Assembly: GCF_026626665.1 (NCBI RefSeq)
Contig: NZ_JAPNKE010000002.1
Span: 5,929,168-5,993,167 of the forward strand
DNA length: 64,000 bases
Direction of reading: 5' to 3'
From: Nannocystis pusilla
Lineage (GTDB): Bacteria > Myxococcota_A > Polyangia > Nannocystales > Nannocystaceae
Part shown: positions 47,281 to 56,165 of the stretch, piece after piece
Layout of the letters: the number at the start of each line of letters is the position of its first letter
How positions within the stretch are numbered: position 1 is the first letter of the stretch
Notes under the pieces: model-generated
The model's database searches: none
Told to the model about the DNA's origin: nothing
Seen by the model: only the letters and a program-made list of their open reading frames with translations
Program-made: the position numbers and the translations under genes

Positions 47281-47808
47281 GCGCGTCGCTCGTCCTCATG
47301 GAGACGCAGGAAAAACGGCAGCGGGAGCGCCTCGGGCCAGCGCCGCCGCAGCGCTTCCAGCAGGGCCTCGGCGGTGCCGCGCAGGGCCGGCAGGCGCTCG
47401 GAGGTCGCAGCGGCGCGTCGCAAGCCGGTCTCGGTGCTCCTCACTTCATGGAAAAGGCGTCCCCTCACGCTACCCCAGATCGATCGTATGACCCCGTCGT
47501 GACGCGGCTATCGACGGCGAGCGGCTCAGCGAGTCTGGGGGAATCCTCGCGAGCACTCCCGAGCACGGCGCCGGTCCGCACCCGCCGTCCTCCCCGCACA
47601 AGCTGCGGCGGCGCATCGACCTGCGCGCCAGCGTCACCTCTTCTTCGCTACCGACCCCGCTCCCCGCAAGAGCTGCGAGGCCGCCGGGGGTCCACGGACC
47701 TCCTCTTCCCGCCGAGCCGTCCCCGCCGCAAAAAGCTGCGCCGAGCCTCCGCCGAGCCCCCCGAAGCATGGGCGGGCGCCCGCCCACGCCCGCCCACATG
47801 CCGCCGCG
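47281..47808. other. Gap with short imperfect repeats
   Basis: No gene is supported. A phrase CCCCGC-CAA-GCTGCG recurs three times (near 47593, 47659 and 47723) at about 65-bp spacing with different short insertions. The last part before 47808 is very GC-rich (GGCGGGCGCCCGCCCACGCC). Confidence 0.4.
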
Positions 47809-47980
47809 AATTTTTCTTGTGACCCCCGTGCCTCGAGCCGTGTGTATAGGTCAGCCCCTCCACGGCGGGTCGGACACGGCCTCGGGGCGAGCGTTGCCAC
47901 ACGACCCGGCCTCGCCTCGACCTCGATTTTTCGTGTGACCCGAACGACCCGGCCCGTGTGAGTACGGCAGACCCTTCGAC
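47809..47980 (+). promoter_or_regulatory. Duplicated promoter-like box TTTTTC-TGTGACCC
   Basis: TTTTTCTTGTGACCCCCGTG at 47811-47830 and TTTTTCGTGTGACCCGAACG at 47927-47946 begin two related 57-bp segments. Both continue with CGAGCC/CGGCCC, a GTGTG-TA-GG block (TGTGTATAGG and TGTGAGTACGG) and CAG-CCC-TC. The TTGTGACC and TATAGG parts are spaced like -35/-10 elements. A similar TTTTCTCGTGACCC occurs at 44827-44840 just before the OmpA gene. The pair precedes the small lipoprotein gene at 47996. Confidence 0.55.
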
Positions 47981-47995
47981 GACTGACTTCCAATC

Positions 47996-48406
47996 ATGAC
48001 ACGCGTCCTCGTATCCCTCTTCACCGCTGTCCTCCTCTCGACCTCCGCCTGCGCCACCACCGTCCAGGCGCCCACGCACGCGCCCGCGCTCGGCTCCGAC
48101 GCCAAGATCGTGGCCAAGAAGAACAAGACCGGCACCTACGCCGTGACGCTCGACGTCACCAACCTGGCGCCGCCGTCCCGCCTCGACACCGAGGCCACAT
48201 CCTTCGTCGTATGGCTCGTGACCGGCGATCTGCCGGCCGTGCGAGCCGGCGCCCTGGCCTACGACGAGGGCGACCGCCGCGGCCAGCTCGAGGCGAGCTC
48301 GCCCAGCTTCGCGTTCAAGGTGCTGATCACCCTCGAGAAAGATCCGGCCCCGGCGAGCCCCAGCGGCAAGGGGATCTTCAGCGCCGACGTGGTGGCGCGC
48401 AAGTGA
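47996..48406 (+). CDS. Small lipoprotein, anti-sigma-K-like fold suspected
   Basis: A 136-residue protein with lipobox STSAC (Cys19). After a short linker, the domain reads KIVAKKNKTGTYAVTLDVTN, SFVVWLVTGDLPAVRAGALA and SFAFKVLITLEKDPAPASPS. The order of strands and the P-SPSG-G end resemble the C-terminal sensor domain of RskA-type anti-sigma-K factors, but there is no membrane helix or sigma-binding part. The function is unknown. It is preceded by the duplicated promoter-like boxes and followed by a strong hairpin. Confidence 0.75.
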   Translation: MTRVLVSLFTAVLLSTSACATTVQAPTHAPALGSDAKIVAKKNKTGTYAVTLDVTNLAPPSRLDTEATSFVVWLVTGDLPAVRAGALAYDEGDRRGQLEASSPSFAFKVLITLEKDPAPASPSGKGIFSADVVARK

Positions 48407-48498
48407 GTCCATGTTTTGGCGAATATGAGGTCGGCCCCGGCCGGCCCATCTGCTGACACTCTCATTTCGCCGAGAGAAATGTTGAACGATCGCCCGCC

Positions 48499-48540
48499 GC
48501 GGCCGCGAGGGCGCGCGGGCAGCCACGCCCTCGCGGCCGC
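48499..48540. terminator. 15-bp perfect stem hairpin
   Basis: GCGGCCGCGAGGGCG and CGCCCTCGCGGCCGC pair perfectly around a 12-base loop, 93 bp after the small lipoprotein stop codon. No T run follows. The preceding GAACGATCGCCC also appears after the palindrome at 1001-1020, so part of the surroundings is repeated in the window. Confidence 0.6.
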
Positions 48541-48757
48541 CCGCGACGCGCCGCTGCCGACAATGGAGAGCCGACCCATGAGACACCAATATTTACAGCG
48601 CCGCCCGCCCCTGTCGCCGAGGAGCAATCATGCCACCCGCGCAGGCAGGGCCGACGCCCGACGCGAACCGCGATGACCCCGTCATGAAGCCGTCCTGCGG
48701 GGCGCGGCTCGTCGGCCCGCGCCCTCTCTCGCCCGATTCGAATGCGGAGACCCCAGC

Positions 48758-49072
48758 ATGTCGCTGCACCTCACGCCGCTGCCCTCCGGCGCCGCGGCCG
48801 GCCCCACGAGGGCGCTTGACCTCGACCCCGCGCCGGGGCCCGGAGCCCCTGTCTTTCGCGACGTCGGCCTCCCGGCGCCCGTGCGAGAGCTCGCGCGCCA
48901 CGACCGATCTGCCGCGCCTCGCCGCCCGGGCGCCGCGCTCGCCGTGGAGACGAACGAACCCGTGTCGGGCCACGCCGCCGCGGCCGTCACGATCTCGGCG
49001 AGCCCCGGCGACGCGCTGCACGAGGCCCACGCCGCGCCGCGCGGCCGCCGCGAAGGCTGGTGGAGCGCTTGA
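48758..49072 (+). CDS. Small protein upstream of sigma factor
   Basis: A 104-residue frame with consistently G/C third positions and a GGAGA seven bases before the ATG. The sequence is Ala/Pro/Arg-rich (RELARHDRSAAPRRPGAALA) and ends GRREGWWSA. No family or motif is recognised. Its stop codon is one base before the next gene's start, which suggests coupled translation with the sigma factor. It could be a short regulator or leader protein of this unit. Confidence 0.5.
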   Translation: MSLHLTPLPSGAAAGPTRALDLDPAPGPGAPVFRDVGLPAPVRELARHDRSAAPRRPGAALAVETNEPVSGHAAAAVTISASPGDALHEAHAAPRGRREGWWSA

Positions 49073-49073
49073 C

Positions 49074-49937
49074 ATGCCGCGCTCGCAGGGCGAAATCGGG
49101 GCCGCCGACGGACCCCAGGGCGAATTCATGACGATCGAGCCCGACGACGCCTCGCTGGTGCGAGCGGCGGCCCAGCGCGGCCTCCCCGGTCAGCTCGCGT
49201 TCGAGACCCTCGTCGATCGCCATCAGCAGTGGCTGGTCCGCCTGCTGACGCACCTGCTCGGCAACCAGAGCGACGCCGAGGACGTGGCCCAGGACGCGTT
49301 CGTCCGCGCCTTCTTGGCGATCGAGGACTGCGACGACGGGGCCCGCTTCCGCGGCTGGCTCCGCGTGATCGCCCGCCGCCTGGCCTTCAATCACCGCCGC
49401 GACTCGCGGACGCGGGCCCGCTACGAGGAGGAGAGCGGCCTGCCGATGACGCTCAGCGGCGAGTCGATGACGGGCCAGCTCGGCGAGCGCGACCTGCTCA
49501 AGCGGGTCCTCGGCGAGCTGGCCTACCCCTACCGCGAGATCATGGTGCTGCGCTTCGTCGAGGAGCTGCCGCTCAAGGAGATCGCCGATGTGCTCGAGAT
49601 CGGCGAGTCGGCGGCGAAGATGCGGCTCACGCGGGCGAGGACCGATTTCAGCGCGAGTACGCGAAGCGAGGAGGTCGACGTGGCGACACCGGACTTGCTT
49701 GAGTCGGACTGGATCCACGGCGTCTTCGAGGTGCTGCGCGAGGAGCTCGTGTCGCTCGCGGCCGACTTCGGCGACCGCGTCAAACACGAGATCGATCAGG
49801 TCGCGGCGGTCGAGGCAGTGCGCCCGCCCAGCGCGGTCGCCCTGCTCGCGTCGGTCGCGGTCGAGACGGGCAACATCGCCGGCTCGCTGCTGACCGCCGA
49901 GACCACCGACGATCCACACGACGAGGAGGACGAGTGA
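49074..49937 (+). CDS. ECF-type sigma factor with long acidic C-terminal extension
   Basis: A 287-residue protein; GGAG lies eight bases before the ATG (a second ATG at 49128 is possible). Region 2 is clear (DAEDVAQDAFVRAFLAIEDC, RFRGWLRVIARRLAFNHRRD), as is region 4 (YPYREIMVLRFVEELPLKEI, VLEIGESAAKMRLTRARTDF). After about residue 190 there is an extra 100-residue helical segment with an acidic tail (DDPHDEEDE), absent from plain ECF factors. Its TGA overlaps the ATG of the channel gene (TGATG), so the two are translationally coupled. The extension may contact the channel or replace an anti-sigma factor; that is inference. Confidence 0.88.
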   Translation: MPRSQGEIGAADGPQGEFMTIEPDDASLVRAAAQRGLPGQLAFETLVDRHQQWLVRLLTHLLGNQSDAEDVAQDAFVRAFLAIEDCDDGARFRGWLRVIARRLAFNHRRDSRTRARYEEESGLPMTLSGESMTGQLGERDLLKRVLGELAYPYREIMVLRFVEELPLKEIADVLEIGESAAKMRLTRARTDFSASTRSEEVDVATPDLLESDWIHGVFEVLREELVSLAADFGDRVKHEIDQVAAVEAVRPPSAVALLASVAVETGNIAGSLLTAETTDDPHDEEDE

Positions 49938-50779
49938 TGTTCAATGATCTTGCACAAGAGGTCAGCAGGCTGTTGCCGACGGCCGCGCTGTTTGTCGCGG
50001 TCGTGGTCGGCGGACTCGTCGCCTCGGCGATCGCCAGCCGCATGGCGCGCTGGGCCATCGAGAAGTCCGGGCTCGACGCGCTGGCCGAGCGCGCCGGCGC
50101 GGCCCGCCTGCTCTACGCGATCGGGGTCCGCAAGGGCGTGGCCCACCTCGTCGGCGGGCTCGTGTGGGCCGCCGGCCTGCTCGCCACCGGCGCCGCCGCG
50201 GCCGACATCCTCGGCCTCGAGGCGCTGTCCGCCGGCGCCGCCGCGCTGATCGCCTTCTTGCCGCGCCTGGCCGCCGCCGGCCTGGTGCTGTGCGTCGGCG
50301 CCGGCGTGGCCGGGGTGGTCCGGCGCGCCGCGATCGGCTTCGGCCAGCGCCGCGGCGACGTCGACCGCCCCGAGCTGCTCGGCAACCTCGCCTACTACGG
50401 CGTGATGACGGTGGCGGTGATCGTCGCCGGCGATCAGGCCGGCCTCGAGACCTCGCTGATCGAGACCCTGCTGATCGTCCTCGCCGCGATCACGGCCGCC
50501 GCGATCGCCCTGGCGTTCGCGCTCGGCTCGCGCCATTCGTTCCACAACCTCGTCGCCGGCCACTTCCTCAGCCGCCTGGCCCGCCCCGGCGACACCCTCC
50601 GCGTCGGCGACGTCGAGGGCGTGGTCATCCGCTACTTCGGCGTGTGCGTGGTCCTCAAGACCGCCGAGGGCGAGGTCGCGGTGCCCTGCAAGGTGCTCCT
50701 CGATCACAACATCGGCCTGTCGCGCCTCGGCGCCAAGGCCCGCGCCGACCTCGACAGCCGGCCTCCCGACGAGGTGTGA
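49937..50779 (+). CDS. MscS-like small-conductance channel family protein
   Basis: A 280-residue membrane protein with about five transmembrane segments (LLPTAALFVAVVVGGLVASA, HLVGGLVWAAGLLATG, AAGLVLCVGAGVAGVV, YYGVMTVAVIVAGD, LLIVLAAITAAAIALAFALG). The C-terminal part has the MscS beta-domain pattern FHNLVAGHFLSRLARPGD, VGDVEGVVIRYFGV and VAVPCKVLL. It matches the conserved-TM-helix/mechanosensitive-channel family. The overlap with the sigma gene couples their expression, so envelope tension could be tied to transcription; this is speculative. A GTG at 49934 would add one codon. Confidence 0.8.
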   Translation: MFNDLAQEVSRLLPTAALFVAVVVGGLVASAIASRMARWAIEKSGLDALAERAGAARLLYAIGVRKGVAHLVGGLVWAAGLLATGAAAADILGLEALSAGAAALIAFLPRLAAAGLVLCVGAGVAGVVRRAAIGFGQRRGDVDRPELLGNLAYYGVMTVAVIVAGDQAGLETSLIETLLIVLAAITAAAIALAFALGSRHSFHNLVAGHFLSRLARPGDTLRVGDVEGVVIRYFGVCVVLKTAEGEVAVPCKVLLDHNIGLSRLGAKARADLDSRPPDEV

Positions 50780-50996
50780 CCTACACGCAGCGCCGCGCCG
50801 CGGCGCTGCCCCGAGAGTGACAGCCACCGCAGCGGACAGGCGCCGCTGCCCGGACGAGTGACACCGCAGCGATCGTCGTGACGCGCCATCATGCGCGGCA
50901 CAGCGGCCTCGTCTGCCCACGACCGGCCAATGTGCCAGTGCGATCGCGGCGCGGCTGAGGCCGCGATCAGGTCCGAACCCGTGATGGAGTAGTGCG

Positions 50997-53900
50997 ATGC
51001 CCTCTGAGAACCAAGACCGAGGCTGGCATACTGGCGACGTGTCGGGCTCCGAGACACGGGCGGCGAGCGCCAGGGCGGCCGCGACCACCGTCGAGCAGAG
51101 CGGGGCCGGGCTCGGCCCGCCGCCGCCTGCGTCGAACCCGGAGGCCACCCTCGAGGCGACGTACGACGACCTCGCCCGGCACACCCCGGAGGAGCGCTCC
51201 CCCGTCGCCGAGCCCGACGCGCCCGGCGATCGCCTCGGCCGCTACCGCCTGCTGCGCGTGCTCGGCCAGGGCGGCATGGGCGTCGTCTACGTCGCCTACG
51301 ACGAGCAGCTCGACCGCCGCGTCGCCATCAAGCGCGTCCGCACCGACTCCCGGGGCAGCAGCGCGCACGGGCGGATCCTCCACGAGGCCAAGGCGCTGGC
51401 CCAGCTGTCGCACCCCAACGTGGTCCAGATCTTCGAGGTCAGCGCCTCGGCCGGGCGGATCTTCATCGCCATGGAGTACGTCGCCGGCCGCACCCTGCGC
51501 GCGTGGACGACCCGCTGGCGCGCCGCCGCCGGGTCGCAACGAGAACTTTTGGACATGTTCGTTCAGGCAGGTCGTGGCCTCGCCGCCGCGCACGCGCAGG
51601 GGCTGGTCCACCGCGACTTCAAGCCCGAGAACGTGCTCGTCGGCGACGACGGCCGCGCGCGCGTGGTCGACTTCGGCCTGGTCACCTGGGGCGACGAGGA
51701 CGACGAGCCCGCGCTCGCGCCCGACAAGCGCGACCCGCAGGTGCGGCTGACCGCCGCCGGCGTGCTCCTCGGCACGCCGGCGTACATGTCGCCCGAGCAG
51801 TTCGCCGACCGCCTCGCCGACCCGCGCTCCGACCAGTTCAGCTTGCGCCGCGCTCTACGAGGCGCTGTGCGGCGCGCGGCCGTTCGCCGGCGAGACCGTG
51901 GCCGAGCTGCACCGGGCCGTCCTCGCCGGCGACCTGCGCGACCCGGGCGAGCGCGTGCCGCCGTGGCTGGCGGCGGTGCTGCGGCGCGGCCTGGCGCGCC
52001 GGCCGGAGGACCGCTTCCCGTCGATGGGCGAGCTGCTCGACCGCCTCGCCAGCGACCCGCTCGCCGCGCGACGGCAGCGCCTCCGCGTCGCCGGGCTCGC
52101 CCTCGCCAGCGCGCTCGCGTCGATGCTGTTCGTCCTGCTGGCCGTCGAGCTGCGCGAGCAGTGGTTGCGGGCCCAGGTCGAGCGGGCCGCCGAAAAGTCG
52201 CTGGCGGCCACCGAGGCGCGGATCGCCGAGGCGCGCGACGCCGGCGACCCGGGCGCGGCGGCGCGGGCGTTCGAGGCGTTCGTCGCCGACCCGCGCCACG
52301 ACGGCACCCCGGCGCTCGCGCGCGCGTGGCTGCACGAGGCGGCGCGCCGGCGCGACGACGGCGACAGCGACGCCGCGCGCACCGCCTTCGCCTCGGCCTA
52401 CGTGCGCGCCGCGGCGCCCGACCAGCAGCTCGCGGCCCTGGTCGGCCTGGCGCAGCTGTTCCGCGCCCGGCTCGACTGGGACGCCCTCGCCAGCCTGTTC
52501 CGCCAGCTCGACCGCGAGCACCCCGGCGCCGCGCCGGAGCTCGCGGACCTGCGGCGCGACGTCGCCTTCGGCCGGCGCGACTTCGCGGCCGCCCGCGCCG
52601 AGCTGGCCGAAGGCGGCCCTGCCAGCGTGCGCGCCCTCGCCGAGGCCCTCGTCGGCGCCGGCGCGACCGCGTACCGCGACGTCGAGCGCGTCCACGTCGA
52701 GGCCGACCGCGTGGTGGTGCTTCCCTCGCGCGACGACCCGCGGGCGGTCCACATCGCCGCCCGCGCCCCCGGCCTGCCGCCGCTGCGCGCCCTGCCGGCC
52801 GCCGCCGGGACCCGCACGCTGCAGGTCGCCCCGGGCGAGCCGCTGTTCGCCGTCGGCCGCGGCTACGAGAGCGGCCTGCCGGTCACCCTCTACCGCGCCG
52901 ACCCGGACGCCCTCACGCCCCTGCTCACCTGGGACGAGGAGGTCCCGACCGCCATGGCCGCCGCCGACCTCGACGGCGACGGCGTGCGCGAGCTGTACGT
53001 CGGCACCAGCGCCGGCCGCGAGCTGCTCTCGCTGACCCCGCGGGACGACGGCCAGTGGGAGCGCCGCGTCGTCTACTCGGAGGCCGACACGCTCGAGTCG
53101 AGCCCCAGCGGGCTCGCGCCGGTCGACCTCGACGGCGACGGCTCCCTCGAGCTCGCCGCCAGCTTCACCGGCTGGCGCGCCTACGACGTCCGCTTGCTCC
53201 GGCTCGACCCGGCGACGCGGACCCTGCGGACCGTCGCCCGCGACAAGCTCGGCATGGTCCTCGGCCTCACGCCGCTGCGCGGGCCCGCCGGCGCGCCCCT
53301 GCTGGTCGCCCACAACACCCACGTCGACGCCAGCGCGCTGGTGTTCCCGCCCGACCGGCCCCACGGCGACCCCGCGGGCGTCTACATCTACGCCCTGGAG
53401 GGCGATCGCCTGGTCCGGCGCGACCAGCTCGTCCACCCGCTGCCGGCCGGCGCCGTCCGCTTCGACTCGTGGCCGCCGAAGGTCGGCGACGCCAACGGCG
53501 ACGGCCGCGACGACATCGCCCTCGAGTTCGCGCGAGGCGGCCGCACGCACACCCTGTTGTACCTGCAAGAGGACGACGGCCGCTTCACCCCGGTGCTGCT
53601 CGGCGAGCTGCAGGTCCTCGCGTTCGCGCAGCTCGACGACGACGCCGCCGACGAGCTGATCGCCAACCTCGCCGAGCCCGACGGCGGCACCCGCCTGTGG
53701 GTCGTCGGCGCCGGCGACGAGGCGCTCGCGCCGGTCCCGACCCCGCCGGCCCCTGCGGCCGCGCCGGAGCTCGACGACCCGGCCTGGAACCGCACGTGGC
53801 GCCACGCCCAGACGCTGCAGGGCCTCGGCCTGCTCGACGACGCCGCCCGCGAGTTCGCCGACCTCGGCCGCCGCGCCTCGCGGCCCACCTCGCGCGCCAC

Positions 53901-55516
53901 CGCCTATTACACGGCCGCGGTGCTGCGCGAGCGCTCCGGCCGCGAGCGCGAGGCCCAGGCCCTGTTCCGCAGCGCCAGCGAGGCCCCCGAGCTGGCCGCC
54001 GACGCGCTGCAGGGCGCGATGCGGACCCAGCTCCGCCTCGGCGACTACGAGGGCGCGCAGCAGACTCTGGCCGCGCTCGCGCGCCTGCCCGCCCTCGCCG
54101 ACGACGTCCGCCGGGCGCTCGCGCAGCGCTGGGCCCCGCTGGTCGCTGTCGGCCGCGAGCGCGTCGACCTCGACTTCGACCGCCCGCTCGCGCCCGCGTG
54201 GACGATCGACGAGCCGCTCGGCCTGCGCCACCGCCCCGGCGCGCGCAGCCTGGCGCTCGCCGCCGACACCGCGGGCGCGCTGGCCTCGCTGCCGGTCGCG
54301 TGGCAGGGCGAGATGATCGAGCTCGCCGCCGACCTCACCGTCGCCGAGACCGAGTGGGGCAGCGGCCTCGAGATCGCCCTGGTCCCCGAGGCCGACGCGC
54401 CGACCGGCACGCCGACGGTCTGGCTCGGCGCGCACACTCCGGCACCAGCCGCGGCGGCGTCGAGGTCGCGCGGGTGTTCATGTGCGGCCTGGGCGAGCGG
54501 CGCCTCGGCGACTTCCAGCAGCCCCCGCTCGCGCCGCGCAGCACCGCCGTCGCCACCCGCCTGACCATGCGCGTGTCGGTGATCCCGGCGCTCGGCGAGA
54601 TCGCCTGCGAGCTGACCCTGCCCGACGGCACCTCCCGCACCCTGCGCGAGCCGCTGACCGACGAGCTCCCGCCTGCGGGCCGCCATCGCCTGGTCCTGCG
54701 CAGCGACCACGTGGACCGGTCGTGGCTGACCGCCGAGGTCCACGGCGTGACCCTGCGCGGCTTCGCGGCCCTGGGCGCGCCGCCGGCCGACCCGACGCGC
54801 GCGAGCCTCACGCGCGCGCTCGTCCGCGGCGACCCGGTCGAGGCGCTGGCGCGCTTCGATCAGCTCGGCCCGCTCGCGCCGCCCGAGCAGGTGTGGCGGG
54901 CCCACGCGCTGCTGCAGGTCGGTCGCGTCGCCGAGGCCCGCGCCCTGCTCGGCCCCTTGTTCGCCGCGCCCGGGCCCGTCGAGCCGACGCTGCTGACCGC
55001 GCTGCGCGCCCGCCCCGAGCTGCTCGCGCCTGTCCTGCGGGAGCTCGACCCGGAGCGCTTCCTCGCCGAAAGCCACGCGCTGTGGCGCAACACCGCCGTC
55101 AATCACCTCGCCGATCCGCGGGCCCGGGACGCGCTGCTCGCCGTCCTCGCCAGCTTCGACGCCGAAGCGCTGACGAGCCCGACCCAGCCCCCGCCCGCCG
55201 CGCCCGCGCCTGCGACCTGCTGACCTGGCGCGCCCGCGCGTACCTCCACGCGGGTGAACCGGACCACGCCCGCGCCGACCTCGAGCGCGCCCTCGGCCTC
55301 GCCGCCGCGCTCGCCCCCGACACGCCGCAAGCGAAGGAGCGCTGGCTGCTCTGGCTCGACCTCGCGTCGCTCGCCGCCGCGGCCGGCGACGTCCCCCGCG
55401 CCCGCGAGGCGATCGACCGCGCCCGCGCCGAGAGCGAGATGCCGCTGCTCGTCGGCGACGTCGTCCGCGCCCGCCCCGAGCTCCACGCGCTCACGCGCGA
55501 GCACGCCGCGGACTGA
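50997..55516 (+). CDS. Giant Ser/Thr kinase with FG-GAP propeller and TPR, three frame breaks
   Basis: The kinase domain begins with GQGGMGVVY (Gly90), has VAIK (Lys112) and HRDFKPEN (Asp207), and ends GTPAYMSPEQF. A deletion near 51845 removes part of the SDQFSFCVALYEAL phrase seen in the other kinases. A membrane helix follows (LALASALASMLFVLLAVEL). The outside part has a beta-propeller with calcium-type FG-GAP motifs (DLDGDGVRELYVG, DLDGDGSLELAAS, DANGDGRDDIALE), then TPR-like helices (WRHAQTLQGLGLLDDAAREF, YLHAGEPDHARADLERAL). Frames change near 54440 and near 55200. The intact product would be about 1,505 residues. FG-GAP propellers usually bind ligands or calcium, so this looks like a transmembrane receptor kinase. 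An ACATGTTC palindrome element sits in frame at 51551-51560. Confidence 0.88.
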
Positions 55517-55815
55517 GTCGGCGACGGCGCACAACAACATGTCGCATGAGCCATCCTCACCTGTTCTTCGAGACAGCCCAAGATCCTCCGCGACCCTGCG
55601 CCACGATCGCCGCGAGCCCACCACGGAACGAGTCGGCGGCGGCGCGCAGCGACATGTCTCATGAGCCAGCCTCGCCTGGTCTTCGAGACAGCTCCCGAAC
55701 CATGCGCCACGATCGCCGCGAGCCCCCCACGGAACGAGTCGGCGGCGGCGCGCAGCGACATGTCTCATGAGCCAGCCTCGCCTGGTCTTCGAGACAGCTC
55801 CCGGACCCTGCGCCG
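55515..55815. repeat. 106/115-bp tandem repeat starting at the kinase stop codon
   Basis: GAGTCGGCG begins units at 55515, 55630 and 55736. Each unit continues with an ACATGTC-CATGAGCCA segment, a CCTGTTCTTCGAGACAGC or CCTGGTCTTCGAGACAGC segment and a CGATCGCCGCGAGCCC block. The first unit starts at the kinase's TGA and its last codons match the end of each unit, so the array copies the gene's 3-prime end. Each unit also carries one dispersed palindrome core (ACATGTC). Confidence 0.8.
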
Positions 55816-56165
55816 CGACCTGGCTCCGCCAGGACGTACGGAAGAAGAGGCAGCGGAATCACCGACCCTCCGCGGACGACGACCTCGAGCGTGCCGCTGC
55901 GAGATCGCCATGTTCGGGCCGAGCACGCGACCTCTCGCGCGAGGGCCATCGTGCCACCGGCCTCTCCTCCGCTGATGCGGAGCGGGGCCTCGGACGGCCC
56001 GCTCGGCCCGCGTCCCCAGGCCCGCGCCGCCTCGCCGCACCGCTTCCTGGTGGGTCGGCGAGTGACGCGCGCAGACGGGCCGGCGGCTCGCGTCCGGGCC
56101 GACCGGGGGGCCGCGCGCGACAATGCGTGGTTTACAGACCCCATACCTGGTGCGAATCCTTCCTG
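55816..56165. other. Gap before the DUF4215 gene
   Basis: No gene is seen. This stretch should contain the promoter of the repeat protein. No clear -35/-10 pair is identified. Confidence 0.35.
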
